Of a stretch of 64,000 bases of DNA, positions 12,241-23,223 are shown piece after piece; the first letter of the stretch is position 1, and each line of letters starts with the position of its first letter. The notes below the pieces were generated by a model. That model worked only from the letters and a program-made list of their open reading frames with translations. It was not told the DNA's origin and ran no database searches. The stretch is from Pegoplata infirma. Taxonomy: Eukaryota; Arthropoda; Insecta; Diptera; Anthomyiidae. The stretch covers positions 92,857,007 to 92,921,006 of the forward strand of contig OY992536.1 in NCBI GenBank assembly GCA_963921195.1, written 5' to 3'. Position numbers and translations under genes: made by a program.

Positions 12241-12831
12241 ATTTTATGAGTGTTTTGAAAATATTTTTTGTGTGTACGAATTAAGGTATGTTTATAAGGG
12301 TGGAAGTTATTTTTTAGGGACAGCATTAACGACCTCAATTTATTGATTAAGATTTTTTCCCATAAGTGAATTTTTCAATTTCACATCAATATCAATCCAC
12401 TAAAAAAAAAATAGAGTGTCATATCAAAAATGCTTCTTTTATGAGTCAGAAAGGTCTTCGAAACAAGTAGCCACCCTAATTAACACACATTTGATAATCA
12501 AATCTTTATATGTTTGAATCTGTGCAAGTTTTTATGTTTATTTTTATATTTTATTTTATTTATTTAACCCAAAGGGGGACCCATTTCACCCACATATCCC
12601 GGTGATTTCTGTACCTGTCTGTAAAGAGCAGGAAAACGGCACTTTTTATTCAGATGATGTCATTTCTGGAGACCATACATTATGTTCTGGTTTAATTCAT
12701 GCCTCACTAGGATCTAAGGAGCTTCTGATTTGATTTGTAAATGTTCAATACGGTGGTTGCAGTAATTACTGGACACTGCATCATAAGACAAGCAAAAATT
12801 AGTTAACTGAATTTTTTTTTATTTCAACTTA
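12241..12831. repeat. Intergenic with a dispersed repeat at 12,580-12,740
   Basis: The segment with CCACATATCCCGGTGATTTCTG, AAAGAGCA, CTTTTTATTCAGA and TGGAGACC recurs at 17,025-17,120 with moderate divergence. Nothing else is recognised in this stretch. Confidence 0.5.
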
Positions 12832-13422
12832 CAAGGGAAGTCTCCCTGGTGTCACCCTCGGATCTTCATGAAATGTGGATATGTTGTTAAGAACGAAAAT
12901 TAATTTGACATGTATTTTTTTTAGCGGCCCAAACTCATTTTTAGGGGCGGTCGATTTGTATGGGGGGAAATTGGCCTTTTTCAGTTTTTTACGATTTACG
13001 CCTATTTAAACAATATTGGCATGTGTGGTATCAGATTAAAGGTATTAAAAATACCTATCTCGTGGTGCTAACAACGGGCCAAAAAAGTTAAAATTTTTCG
13101 ACTTATTAACAAAAATGTCCTAAAATTTTGGTATTTTACTCGATATGACGAAAAGTTGTGCATGTTTGGACACGTTCTTAGCACACGTAGATAGATTTTT
13201 CAAAGACCTTTCATTTGGTATGGAACATGACTAGGTTTCTTTGCATAATATAGGAGATAAACGAAAAAAAACTGAAAAATTGCCTTGTCTTCCCCCCTCC
13301 TTTTTACCCACTAAATATAAATTTGGGCCGCTAAAAAATACGTGCCCCTTTATTTTTTCTGCTCTACAAAATAAAACCAATTCCATAAAGATCCGCGGGT
13401 GACACTAGGGAGACTTCCCTTG
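12832..13422. mobile_element. 591-bp CAAGGGAAGTCTCCC TIR element
   Basis: The left end CAAGGGAAGTCTCCCTGGTG pairs with the right end (reverse complement CAAGGGAAGTCTCCCTAGTG), and the match continues into GTCACCC and GATCTT. TTA lies to the left and TAA to the right, so the duplication is either TA or an eroded TWA. The terminal CAAGGGAAG is shared with the elements at 4644 and 20,876, which have clean TAA duplications. No ORF. Confidence 0.72.
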
Positions 13423-13429
13423 TAAGTCC

Positions 13430-13925
13430 AAAAATGGTCCAATTATATTCCGATTTGATTAGGATGCTAAAGTACACGTTTAACACCTAAAACTAAAATT
13501 TTTATCAAATATTTCCATTTTAATGAATTTTGTGGGAATTATGCGATTCCTTTGAAATTTGAAATGATGATTCGGGCATACAAAATTTGATTGCCTGCTA
13601 AATTTCAAAGCGATATCTTTTATAATACGGTTATTAGAGTCATTTAAGCCGAATCCAAATGAGGCGTTTGTATGGGGGATAGGTCTCAATCCAATTTCAA
13701 TAGGCTTCGTCCTTGGGCCAAAAGATGCTTAAGTTTTAAATTTCAAGTCAATTGATTAAAAATTGCGAACGGACAGACGGATATCGCTAAATAGAATCAA
13801 AAAGTAATTCTGAGTCGATCGGTATACTTAAAGGTAGGTCTAGGGTCAATATTTCGGGTAGTTTAAAACATCAGAACAAACTCATTGTACCCTGTACCAC
13901 AGAGTGGTGTCGGATATAAAAAGGG
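13430..13925 (+). repeat. Dispersed 3'-end-like repeat
   Basis: The segment with GAACGGACAGACGGATATCGC, GAGTCGATCGGTATACTTAAAGG and TGTACCACAGAGTGGTGTCGGATATAAA resembles the ends of abundant fly repeats that finish in a 'GTACCCTGTACCACAGAGTGG' palindrome-like terminus. The assignment rests on recall of such sequences and is tentative. Confidence 0.45.
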
Positions 13926-14345
13926 TTGCCTTTTTTTGAAGCAATGTTAAAAATACTCAAAAAAACGAAAAAAATCCGTTTGCCTCTACCATTTGACCCG
14001 CTAAATGTAAGATTGGGCAGCATGAACTTATTTAGTTGTTGTTAGGGTTGCCAGAATTTTATTTCGAAAATGCGGGACAAACTCCAAAAATGGCGGGATT
14101 TTAAAAATTTTCGCGGGACAAAAATATTTTTATAAACAAAAATGTCGAGTTTTATTGTTTTAAATAGGTTTTCAAAAACATTTTTTCGCGCTGCTTTAGA
14201 GACTACTTTAGCTAAAGTAAATACAACGCTGGACCAGAATTACTGCATGGAAATTTTATAAATATTTTTCCCGGAATGTACTCTATATTGTGCAACTTTT
14301 GGCGTACATTTTTGAAAAATATTTTTTTTTTTCAAGCAAACACTA

Positions 14346-15067
14346 CACCCAAAAAATTTCATAGTAGCATAGTTAACAAAATCCATAGTTGTTTTAAATA
14401 AATTTCAAATCAACTATTTATAATCAATAACAACTATGGACAAAGTTGATCAGAACGATTTGTTTAAAATTTAGAAGTTTGAAACTCAAAACAGTTCAAA
14501 ACGAACAAAAAAATAAAAAAAAAACATAAAAACAGAAAAGTGCCAGAATTAAAAAAAAAAATAATGAAACAATTTATAATTTTCAATTGTTTGAGTCCAG
14601 ATCAATTACCATGGATGAAGAACAATTTGATTGCATCCAAACAACTTTAAATGCGCATCTCAAAAAACAGATTTAATGAAAATGAAATGTATCTTATGGT
14701 ATGGTATAAGCGTATGATATTTATTGTTTAATTTTAATAAATTAATTTAAAAAATATAAACCAAAATATTGCATTTTTATTTAAAAAAAAAATAGGTCAT
14801 TTATAACAACTACTTCTAGTATTACATAGTAAATATCAACTACGTCTGCTTTTTAATAAAAACAACTATTAAATAGTGATTAGCTACTATTTTTACATTT
14901 TTATCAAATACATCGTTGTCAGTAACTTTTTCCATAGTTGATTTGTTTATTTAAAAGAAACATAGTTAACAACCACTATGTCCCATCAACTATGGCATAG
15001 TTGGGGTTATTTCACCTATGACATAGTTGAAAAAATAGTAATCAGCAACTATGTAATTTTTTGGGTG
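14346..15067. mobile_element. 722-bp CACCCAAAAAAT TIR element, TA duplication
   Basis: The left end CACCCAAAAAATTTCATAGT and the right end ACTATGTAATTTTTTGGGTG are inverted copies. TA flanks at 14,344-14,345 and 15,068-15,069. The interior is dominated by degenerate repeats of CATAGTTGNT / AACTATG words on both strands. No ORF. Confidence 0.8.
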
Positions 15068-15085
15068 TAAGATTGTAAACTTTTT

Positions 15086-16146
15086 CACTCAGAAAATTAT
15101 TGCAGTTACTACATGACGGTCGTTTATGTAGTAAGTAGTAGCTGTTGTTTTTAACTACAATTTCGGTCGTTTTTGTATGAAAAAATCTCAAACAACTTTT
15201 TTTTGTAGTAGTTTCAAAAAATAACTACAAAAAATGTACTACACTGTAGCAATAGTTGATTTATGTAGTTGTTTTTAGTTTTTTTCTAAAAACTCGTTTT
15301 TTTTTAGAAATTTTTATTCCAAACGAATGTGTCGAACGAGTTGGTCGTGCGGGATGCGGAAGGAATTATTTTTATACCAAATAAAAAATATCTAAATAAA
15401 TTAAATTACAATTTATTAAATTTAATTATAACAAAAAATATGTTTTTGGAAAAATATTCTTGAGCGAAAGAAAATAAGTGGATAAATGAGATAGCAAGTG
15501 TGTATAATATAGCGCTCACATAAGCGTGCGTAAAAACCAATCGGAAAAAAACAAAAAAATTCTTGTCGGCTTGGTTGCCTGCGTGCCATCTTTCTTTTAT
15601 TTGTATATACAACAGAACAGGTACATACCTTTTGAAACATTGCAAATTAATTTTTTTTTTTTTATAAATCAATTCTACCAAAGCATTTTTTTTTTATTCC
15701 AGAAAAATTTTGATCAGAAGCGGTGGAAATTTGAAACAAACTATTAAAAAAAACAAAGGTAAATACAATCAATTTATTTTGTTTAACATTTTATTAATAT
15801 ATATTTTTTCTTAAATAATTCCAGATAAATACACCAAAAAATTGTCATCATGTCGAAATTCTATACAACCAACTGAATTGTATTGCTTTTTAAATAAATA
15901 AATATCAATCATTTAAACGTTTAAGAAATTTTTAAATAAAATTTCAGGCAATTGTTGTAAAAACAACTGTATTAAACAGTTTTGTAGTAGTTTTTACTAC
16001 ATTTTGTAGTTGAAAATCAATAGTTAAAAACAACAACATGTTCAGTTGTTTTTACCGTAATATGTAGTGGACGCCTTTTCAACAACAAAATGTAGTCAAA
16101 ACAACTGTCTTTTGTAGTTGATTTTACCGACATACTTTTTTGAGTG
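15086..16146. mobile_element. 1.06-kb CACTCAGAAAA / TTTTTTGAGTG element with GTAGTTGTTTTT arrays
   Basis: The left end CACTCAGAAAATTA and the right end TACTTTTTTGAGTG are inverted; TT flanks both sides. Both subterminal zones (15,100-15,300 and 15,950-16,140) are built of degenerate GTAGTTGTTTTTAC words. The middle (15,300-15,950) is unrelated AT-rich sequence in which overlapping open frames up to 91 codons occur without recognisable motifs. Confidence 0.6.
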
Positions 16147-16159
16147 TTTGTTATACCCA

Positions 16160-16278
16160 ATTCACACATGAGGTGAAATCTCGTTCGAACAAGATTTCGA
16201 TCATATGGTTGTGTATAAAATGATGCAGACCATATGATCGAAATCTCGTTCGAACGAGATTTCACCTCAGGTGTGAAT
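16160..16278. mobile_element. 119-bp hairpin element
   Basis: About 50-bp arms, ATTCACACATGAGGTGAAAT... at left and its near-perfect reverse complement at right, surround a short loop (TGTGTATAAAATGATGCAG). Each arm contains the internal palindrome CTCGTTCGAACGAG or its one-base variant. The target duplication is unclear. Confidence 0.7.
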
Positions 16279-16360
16279 AGGCTTTTACTTTTTCCTTAAA
16301 AAGGTTCTAAATCCACATCATTTGGCGGCAAGGTAAAACTAATTTTACAAAAGCTTTACA

Positions 16361-16538
16361 AAAAGCCTAAACTTAAGGTGCATACAGACGACGCAATATT
16401 ATGTACAATATTCAATTATATTGATGGTGTGTGGGTAAGATTGACCATTGTACAATCGTCAATATTACCCACACACCTTCAATATAATTGAATATTGTAC
16501 ATAATATTGCGTCGTATGTAGGTACCTTTAGGCTTTTA
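16361..16538. mobile_element. ~178-bp hairpin element
   Basis: The arms AAAAGCCTAA...CAGACGACGCAATATTATGTA (left) and TACATAATATTGCGTCGTATG...TTTAGGCTTTT (right) pair over about 75 bases, around a loop near 16,443-16,465. Internal arms include TTCAATTATATTGA and GGTGTGTGGGTAA. No ORF. Confidence 0.75.
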
Positions 16539-16670
16539 AAGTAAAAATAGTTGTTAAAAAAAATTGCAAAAAAAGCGGGAATATGGAATCCCGCGCGGGA
16601 CGCGGGAATCGGTTATGAAAAGCGGGACAATCCCGCCAAATGCGGGACGTCTGGCAACCCTAGTTGTTGT

Positions 16671-17005
16671 TGTCCCGAGCAGTTTGGTATTTCATTTGAG
16701 CGAAATCGGTTTACCGGGTTAAAAGTTATGAACGAAAATGTAAGGACACCTCGAAAAAGTTGGAACATTCCATCTCACCTATAAATACAAAATGCTTTAT
16801 TTCGGCTGCTGTTTGAGATTTGTGAACAGAATTCGACACCTTATGGTCAGTAAGCTAGAACAAACATATTTTTACAAAAATTTCGCCGATTTTTTTTCAC
16901 CAAAATTTTTTTTTCGCGGAAATTTTTTTGAACAAATAATCTTGTTTACATTGTAAAGCGTATCAGTACATTCGGAAAAGCCAAATTTAACTTTTTTACT
17001 TGGTT
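16671..17005 (+). repeat. Partial copy of calyptrate-type TATACCCTCCAC repeat
   Basis: From CCCGAGCAGTTTGGTATTTC through AAAAGTTATGAACGAAAATG and AAGGACACCTCGAAAA to GCCAAATTTAACTTTTTTAC this matches, with divergence, the second half of the repeat at 52,669-53,247. The hAT-like element 14,043-16,662 lies directly upstream and may have split this copy, although the expected left half is not clearly recognisable before 14,035. Confidence 0.65.
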
Positions 17006-17574
17006 TTATTTATTTTGTTTTCCCACATATCCCGGTGATTTCTGAGCCTGCCTATAAAGAGCATAAAATGGCTCTTTTTATTCAGACGATGCCATTTATG
17101 GAGACCCTACATTACGTTCCATCTCTGTTCTACATTTCAGGATTTATGGAGTCATACTGCAAATCTTGACACAGAAACTAGTAAGCTCACAGCCACGCAA
17201 ACTTACAGTTTCCTGTTGTGTGTCTGAGCTCATATTTAAATGTTAGTAAGACTTCAGGTTTTTTCATTTATCTCCTTTTTGATGCAAATTAACGTAGTGA
17301 AATTTGGTAACAATTTAAATGCCGTTGTAAAATCTCGGTTATAACGGAGCTACAAATAAATACTCACTAAAATATTGAGACGTTTTGATAAATACTTCGA
17401 AAACTTTTCCATTTTAATGGCATCTGCAACCTTAAATTTGCCAATATTAAGTTGGATTATATAGACAAAAAAAAATCCCATTTTACCAATATTTTACAGT
17501 TTTCCTGTTTTTTAACAAACAAATTTGTATCGAAATTTAATTTTTTATTTTTGTAATTTTACAATTTTTTAATT
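17006..17574. other. Intergenic, one dispersed repeat segment
   Basis: 17,025-17,120 is a copy of the repeat at 12,580-12,740. The rest is AT-rich with no gene recognised. Confidence 0.45.
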
Positions 17575-18232
17575 TCTCAGCAAAAATAAATCGAGATTTT
17601 GGCGACACAGCATATTTTTATAGCATACCGAAGCACATCCAAAGAGCGCTCTTGAGGATGCAGTAAAAGTAAGGGGAAAAAATTAAAATATTTTGTTAAG
17701 ATTTTGTATATAAAACTTAAAATATAAAATTATATTTTGATAAAAATTTAAAAATGCTTTCCTTTTAAATATATTTAACACTTTTTGAATAAAAAACCAT
17801 GAGTTTTGAACAAAGACACATGATTTCACCGCATCATTATTGCGCATTAATCAGCGCTGCAAAGAGTGCTTCAATCATAGTACCTTTAACACATTTTGAA
17901 TGAAAGAAAATTGAGTAAACCATTTTCACTTTAGTTTCAGAAAATACAAATTATATTACAAAAAATGTCCAATCATATTTTAGACTCTCCAATTATATAA
18001 ATTATATAAAGATATATGAATTAACTGCATCTTTATAGCGATTTTTTCAGCGCTCTAAAGAGATGTGAATTCAGAGCATCTTAAGAGCGCTTTTTCGGTG
18101 TATCCAACTAGCGCTCTAAAGTGTGACATCGCCTTAGAGAATCATGCATGAATTCAGCAGGTTTGGATGCGCTCCTTCACTCAAGTTTCCTTCCCAAAAA
18201 CTGCTGCCAGTTCAGCAAAATTTCTGCAGGGT
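17575..18232. repeat. Diverged relative of the CCCAGCAGAAAT element at 45,352
   Basis: The start CAGCAAAAATAAATCGAGATTTTGGCGACACAGCAT and many interior phrases (AAGAGCGCTCTT, CATGAGTTTTGAACAAAGACACATGA, GCGCATTAATCAGCGCTGCAAAGAG, TCCAACTAGCGCTCTAAAGT) match 45,352-46,157 in the same order. The ends are eroded: CTCAGC at left and CTGCAGGG at right in place of CCCAGC and GCTGGG. Confidence 0.75.
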
Positions 18233-18639
18233 TTACATCAGCGACAGGCAAACACATACTAGCATATTTTGTCTTTGTGTGTGTAACATGTATCACTCTC
18301 ATACTCAATGCACTTAAAGAAACTTATAGTAAATATAAAAATACATTTATCCATTTAAAAAATAAAAAATATAATAAAAGACAATGGTCAAAATGTCTAG
18401 CAATGTAATATTTAGTGAAGAGTGACAAACTAAGCATTCGTGTTTACCAAAAAATGTTCCTTAAACAAAAATTTGGCATTCAAATTCTTTCTGATTATTT
18501 CTCCAAGTATATTTTAAACAAGAAGAGAGGAGAAAATTGTGTTTTTTTTGTTTTTTTTTTTATGTGTGAGAGCATGTAGGTGTGAGAGCAAAAACGCCGC
18601 GTAGTGCTTTTGCCTGTCGCTGGTTTACATACTTCCAAG

Positions 18640-18960
18640 ATAGTTTTACAAAAAAAATTGGGTAAATCCACGATAATTCCTTGTAATTTTAATTGTGCGA
18701 AAAAACTGTAAATTTACATTTCTATTAGTAAAAAGCTTGTAAAATTACTAGGAATTCTCGTAAAATAGGAGGTAGAAAAAAATCTAGTTACGAAACCTCC
18801 TTGTAAATTTTACCGTGTCAAAAAAATTTTAAATTTATAATTATATTGGTAAAAACCTTGTAAAAAAGTTTGTAAAATTACTAGGAGTTTTTGTCAAATA
18901 GGAGGTAGAAAAAAAAACGTTTCAAGTTTTTCTTGTAATTTTAAAAGGTTTTTTTTTTGA
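18640..18960. repeat. Degenerate repeat of TTGTAAAATTACTAGGA words
   Basis: Two consecutive diverged units (18,650-18,780 and 18,785-18,905) each contain CTTGTAA, a TATTAGTAAAAA-type segment and ACTAGGA...TTGT or TCGTAAAATAGGAGGTAGAAA. The same word set appears at 53,530-53,690 and 55,224-55,460 around the Helitron-like element. Confidence 0.55.
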
Positions 18961-19189
18961 GTCTAGCTTTTTTGAAGAAATGTGAAAAATCCTCAAAAAA
19001 CGAAAAAAAATTCCCGTTTTCCCCCTTCCCTTCCGCTAAATCTGGGATTGGGCAGCTAAGAAAAAACAAGTAACTCATGTTTTCCTCCCCTCTTGTCAAT
19101 ATGCAAGATTCAGGACAATCAGTGGGTGCCTTGTGAAAGACCTCCCTTGTCACTTTCATGTCTGGTCTAACCACTTTATTCTGCATACT

Positions 19190-19550
19190 AACTCATTTGA
19201 CCATTATTCCATGAAAATTGATTTCATATGGGAGTTGATCCAACAACGCATCAGCGATGTCAAGCCTATATCAATTGAGGTTCCACATTATGAGGAATTG
19301 TATCGGAGCCAACAGCCAAGAGTCGGCAAACTCGTTTAACCTTATTCCCCTATGACCCGGAACCCACAGAAGACTGACGCCTTTCCCACATGAGACCTCA
19401 TTGAGTCTGTGTCTACATTCCTGCACAATTTTAGATGAAGTGACTGAAGATTCAAGTGCAATGAGCATAGCCTGGCTGTCACTGCTGATACAACTTCTCT
19501 ATCCCTCCACCTTTTCCCACTTATCCAGGTCGCCACGTCCAAAATATCCC
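19190..19550 (-). pseudogene. RNase H domain remnant of a non-LTR retrotransposon
   Basis: One minus-strand frame (19,271-19,468) reads ALESSVTSSKIVQECRHRLN and then VSLLWVPGHRGI followed by LNEFAD. The WVPGH motif with a downstream N-E-x-A-D is the hallmark of RNase H domains in I/R1-type retrotransposons. An overlapping frame holds part of the preceding segment, so there is a frameshift. No upstream reverse transcriptase was recognised. It is a relic. Confidence 0.65.
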
Positions 19551-19912
19551 GATTTTTTAGCTTCGTTAAAATATAGGTCCGTATTATAGAAAAATAAAAA
19601 GTCTATTTAAACAAAAGTTTTTTTTAAATTTCAAATTTTCTATACATTTTTTGAAAGTCGATTTTAAAAACAAAAACAATTTGTATGGAAATAAAATTAA
19701 AAGCTCATTTTAAATTTATTTTATTTTCTTGTGGAAAGGTTGATAATTTCTACAATACTCGTAACGTCTCACACTGAAACTAAAGTTAACTCTAGTCTCA
19801 GTGTATGATATTTTTCGGTTCGATCTAAAATACACAAAGTTGTACCAACTTGTACAACAGTACTTCTTTATAATTTCAGTCACCAACCAAAATCCTTTCC
19901 CACTTTTCACTA

Positions 19913-20160
19913 CACAGAGAAAAAAAAAATTTCCAACTGAATTTTTCAGTTGTATTAACTCAAAATTCGGTAGCTGCTACTACATTTTGATGTGGCTAAC
20001 GAATTTTATAGTTGTTTCAATTAAAAGACAGTTGTATTAACAACATTTGGTTGTAACCACCGATATTTAGTTGTTTCAACCTTAATTCAAATGCATCCAC
20101 CGATTTTTTTTTGCAACAACTGAATTTCAGTTGGAAATTAGCAAATTTGTTTTCTGTGTG
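19913..20160. mobile_element. 248-bp CACAGAGAAAA TIR element, TA duplication
   Basis: The ends CACAGAGAAAAAAAAATTT and AAATTTGTTTTCTGTGTG are inverted. TA flanks at 19,911-19,912 and 20,161-20,162. The interior repeats AACTGAATTT...CAGTTG / GTTGTTTCAA words. This matches the design of the CACTCAAAA group but with a different terminal sequence. Confidence 0.75.
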
Positions 20161-20162
20161 TA

Positions 20163-20872
20163 ACCTCCTCTTGCACACTCCTAACTATTCTTCTCTACTT
20201 GATTTAACCATAATCATGTGTGTTTAGTTTCATACAGTTGTCCTCTTTTGTCTTTTTTCCGTTTGTTAACTCTAAACTCGTAAACTTTAATCACATGTTT
20301 GAAAAACGCCCACTACCACCTCCCCCAAAAAATAATATGCTAATTTAATATTTTTTGTTTGTCTTATATGTTAGAAAACTTACTACTTTACTACAGTTAT
20401 ACAGCTTTATTCGCACAATTTTGGACATATGGTAAGAAAAAGTTATATTTATTTGGGATCAACAACCCTTCTAATTTTTGGTGTTTTGTTGGTGTTGGTG
20501 AGATAAAAATTTAAGTAATTTCCACCACTAACTATGAATTGAGTAGGCGAGACCTTCACTAAAAATTAGTTTATTAAAGATTTTTAAGATTTTGGATTTT
20601 GAAATAATTTAAAAAGATTTAATTGGAAAATAGGATGCTTTAATGTCGTCAAACCTAATCCTTGTGTTTTAAGTGAAATGCTGTTTTTTTCTTCCTCTAT
20701 CGATTTTCCCCTAGCGAATCTATATCACTATTATCTCCTCCCTTTAACTTTTCACTGTTTAACTTTTTAATCAAACAACCAAAACTATTAATTTCAAGGT
20801 TTTATTTTACAACATCAAAAAAAAGTATGGAAATGCCCTTGTCATAGCAATTTACTTTTGAGTGCAACTAAC
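20163..20872. other. Intergenic, no recognised feature
   Basis: AT-rich DNA between two TIR elements. No ORF, RNA or inverted repeat could be supported. Confidence 0.5.
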
Positions 20873-20875
20873 TAA

Positions 20876-21464
20876 CAAGGGAAGTATCTCAACGCTTATG
20901 AACCGATTTGGCTGAAACTTAAAATATATATAAAAGAGACGATTTTAAGGTTGGGGTGTCTCGGCTTATCGGCCATATCAGTGTTTCAAAATTTCGTTGT
21001 CCCCTTATGAAACAATGTGGACCTAAGAGAAAATTTCGATAACTCCCGAACTAACAGGAATATCCTCTAGAAAAAAAAATACGTGTCAACTTAAATTTAA
21101 TAAAGATTATTTCGTATTCATATGGACATCGTAGGTCTATGTCTTCATATAAATACCCCCCAAAATTTACACATTTTCGTGAAAAAGGTATTTAACGAAG
21201 CCAAACTTTTACAAGGTTATGCCACCGTTGGATAGGCATTTAAATAACCTTTCTTCTCATATGTAAATATCATATAGTTTCTTAGAAAGAAATGGCTGAA
21301 AAGTCCAAAAAACGATATTTTCGCCATTTTTTGACCCATGTTTTAAACCCCTAAATCCCCAATATGGCCGATAAGCCGAGACACCCCAACCTTAGATTTG
21401 TCTCTTTAATAAATATTTAACGTTTCATGCAAATCGGTTCATAAGGGTTGAGATACTTCCCTTG
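20876..21464. mobile_element. 589-bp CAAGGGAAGTATCTCAAC TIR element, TAA duplication
   Basis: The terminal inverted repeats are about 95 bp long (CAAGGGAAGTATCTCAACGC at left, matched by GGTTGAGATACTTCCCTTG at right, running in to the GGTGTCTCGGCTTATCGGCC segment). TAA flanks at 20,873-20,875 and 21,465-21,467. This is the best-preserved copy of the family also present at 4644-6733 and as a fragment at 28,318-28,610. No coding capacity. Confidence 0.88.
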
Positions 21465-21765
21465 TAAGTAATACACCATTCGCATTCAGATCTAATCCAT
21501 ATTTTAGATTTTTCCACAACTTTGCATAAATTTCTGTATGCAGCATATTTGAAAACTACACTTTTTTTTGTGAAAATATGTCAGATTTAAAATAAACAAA
21601 AAAAAAACTTTTTGTACAATCCCACACGATGAAATGAAACAGCAAAAAATATTTAAATGGATTTTTGTTTTTTAAATAAAATGCTAACAAGTTTAAAATT
21701 TAAATTGACCGAATCCATGAACACCCTACAAAATACTTTCAGTTAAATTTAAAATTGGATATCGT

Positions 21766-23170
21766 CAAACTATATTCAATAAATTCCAACTCAAAAAAGC
21801 TTACTTTCCATAAGATGGTTTATATATTCTTCATAATTTTTACCAATGCCAAAAATTTTCAGAGATGGCATTTATTACTATGTCAAAAAACAAATAATTT
21901 TTAGACTTAAATAACAAAAATAAAATTTAAGTTTTTTCAAAAAGTGGGCCTTGTAGGCGTGGTCAAAAATTGAAAATATCTAAATTTTTTGCCTGAGTAT
22001 CTTTACTTCAATATTTATGCAAATTAAATGAAACACAGTAAAGTCTTAAAGACAAAAGTTTTTTATAGATTTTTGTATTTGCTATCGCTTAAATAATTAA
22101 AAATTGGAAAATTTTCAGAAGAAGTTCTGAATTTTTTAAATTTAAACTTTAACTTTATTTATCAAAAAACATATCGCAATTTTATTTTTTTTTTTAATTT
22201 AAAAAAAAATTAAAGGACTTTTCTATCTGTTCTGAAATTTTCATAGATATGTTTTGCCTTGTTTTCGAGAAATCAAATGTCAAAGATTGCAACACGCTAA
22301 TTTTATACAATAATGGTGTATAAAACGTGTGCGTATGAGTAATATCAATACTTAAAAAATATTTTAAGAGGCGATGGGAGCGTGAGTGAGTTTTAATTTA
22401 CGGTCACGCACGCTAATGAAAGAAAAAATTTAGTCACGCACGATATTTTATTTTGTTCACGCTCATTCACGCACACGTGAGTAGAAAAAAATAAGTCACG
22501 GTCACGATGTTCACGTGCGTGAGTAAAATAAAATATCGTGCTTGAATATTTTTTTTTCTTTCATTAGCGTGCGTGATCGTAAATAAAAACTTACTCACGC
22601 TCCCATCGCCTCTTAAAATATTTTTTAAGTATTGATATTACTCATACGCACACGTCTTATACACCATTATTGTATAAAATTAGCGTATTGCAATCTTTGA
22701 CATTTGATTTCTCGAAAACAAGGCAAAACACATCTCTGAAAATTTCAGAACAGATAGAAAAGCAATTTCTGTAGTGGAACAGTTGGTGTGGAATGCCTCA
22801 TATGTATATATAAGCATTTTTTTTTCCAAACACTTTTTACTGATATTTTAAAAATGGAAATATCCCGAAAACTAGCCATTAGATATCAAAATCTTTACCA
22901 GATTCGTGTTCAGCATGGCAAATGCAATAAGATATGTGGTCTAATTTAAAAAAAAAAAAATTTGGAACTTTACAATGGGAGTTAGCATTTATTTTCACCA
23001 AAAAAATATGTACTTTCAGATAGCAGAATAACAAAAATGGATGTAAAACGACAACAAATTATTTGTTTGTTCTGAAATTTTTATCACGGATGGGTATTGA
23101 ATAGGGGAGCTATTTGCCATCGGAAACTCATTTCGGTCAACTTTGAGTTGGCATATTTTGAGTACACCGT
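21766..23170 (-). repeat. Dispersed repeat copy B (GAGTTGGCATTTAT family), inverted relative to 11.3 kb
   Basis: Read on the minus strand it matches 11,285-12,240 at both ends: 22,840-23,170 pairs with 11,310-11,690, and 21,766-21,910 with 12,020-12,240. The middle contains the palindrome at 22,219-22,762, absent from copy A, which suggests a later insertion. Confidence 0.7.
22219..22762. repeat. 544-bp imperfect palindrome with CGTGAGT core
   Basis: The left arm (CTTTTCTATCTGTTCTGAAA...TTTTGCCTTGTTTTCGAGAAATC...) and right arm (GATTTCTCGAAAACAAGGCAAAA...TTTCAGAACAGATAGAAAAG) are inverted copies for about 250 bases. The centre near 22,480 is rich in CACGCACGTG-like words, as at 6.8-7.4 kb. 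It probably represents a foldback insertion. Confidence 0.75.
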
Positions 23171-23223
23171 CTGACAAAAATGAAAAAAAAAGTCGTTGAA
23201 CACGAAGTGGTATATATATACTA

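Larger units (their letters stand above)
14043..16662. mobile_element. hAT-like element (TAGGGTTGCCAGA ends, 8-bp duplication) hosting four other insertions
   Basis: The left end TAGGGTTGCCAGA pairs with the right end TCTGGCAACCCTA allowing one mismatch, followed inward on both sides by GCGGGAC-rich sequence (14,079-14,130 and 16,575-16,650). GTTGTTGT flanks both sides (14,035-14,042 and 16,663-16,670), an 8-bp duplication as in hAT elements, though the motif is simple. The elements at 14,346, 15,086, 16,160 and 16,361 lie inside. Removing them leaves roughly 540 bp, a normal MITE size. Confidence 0.75.
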
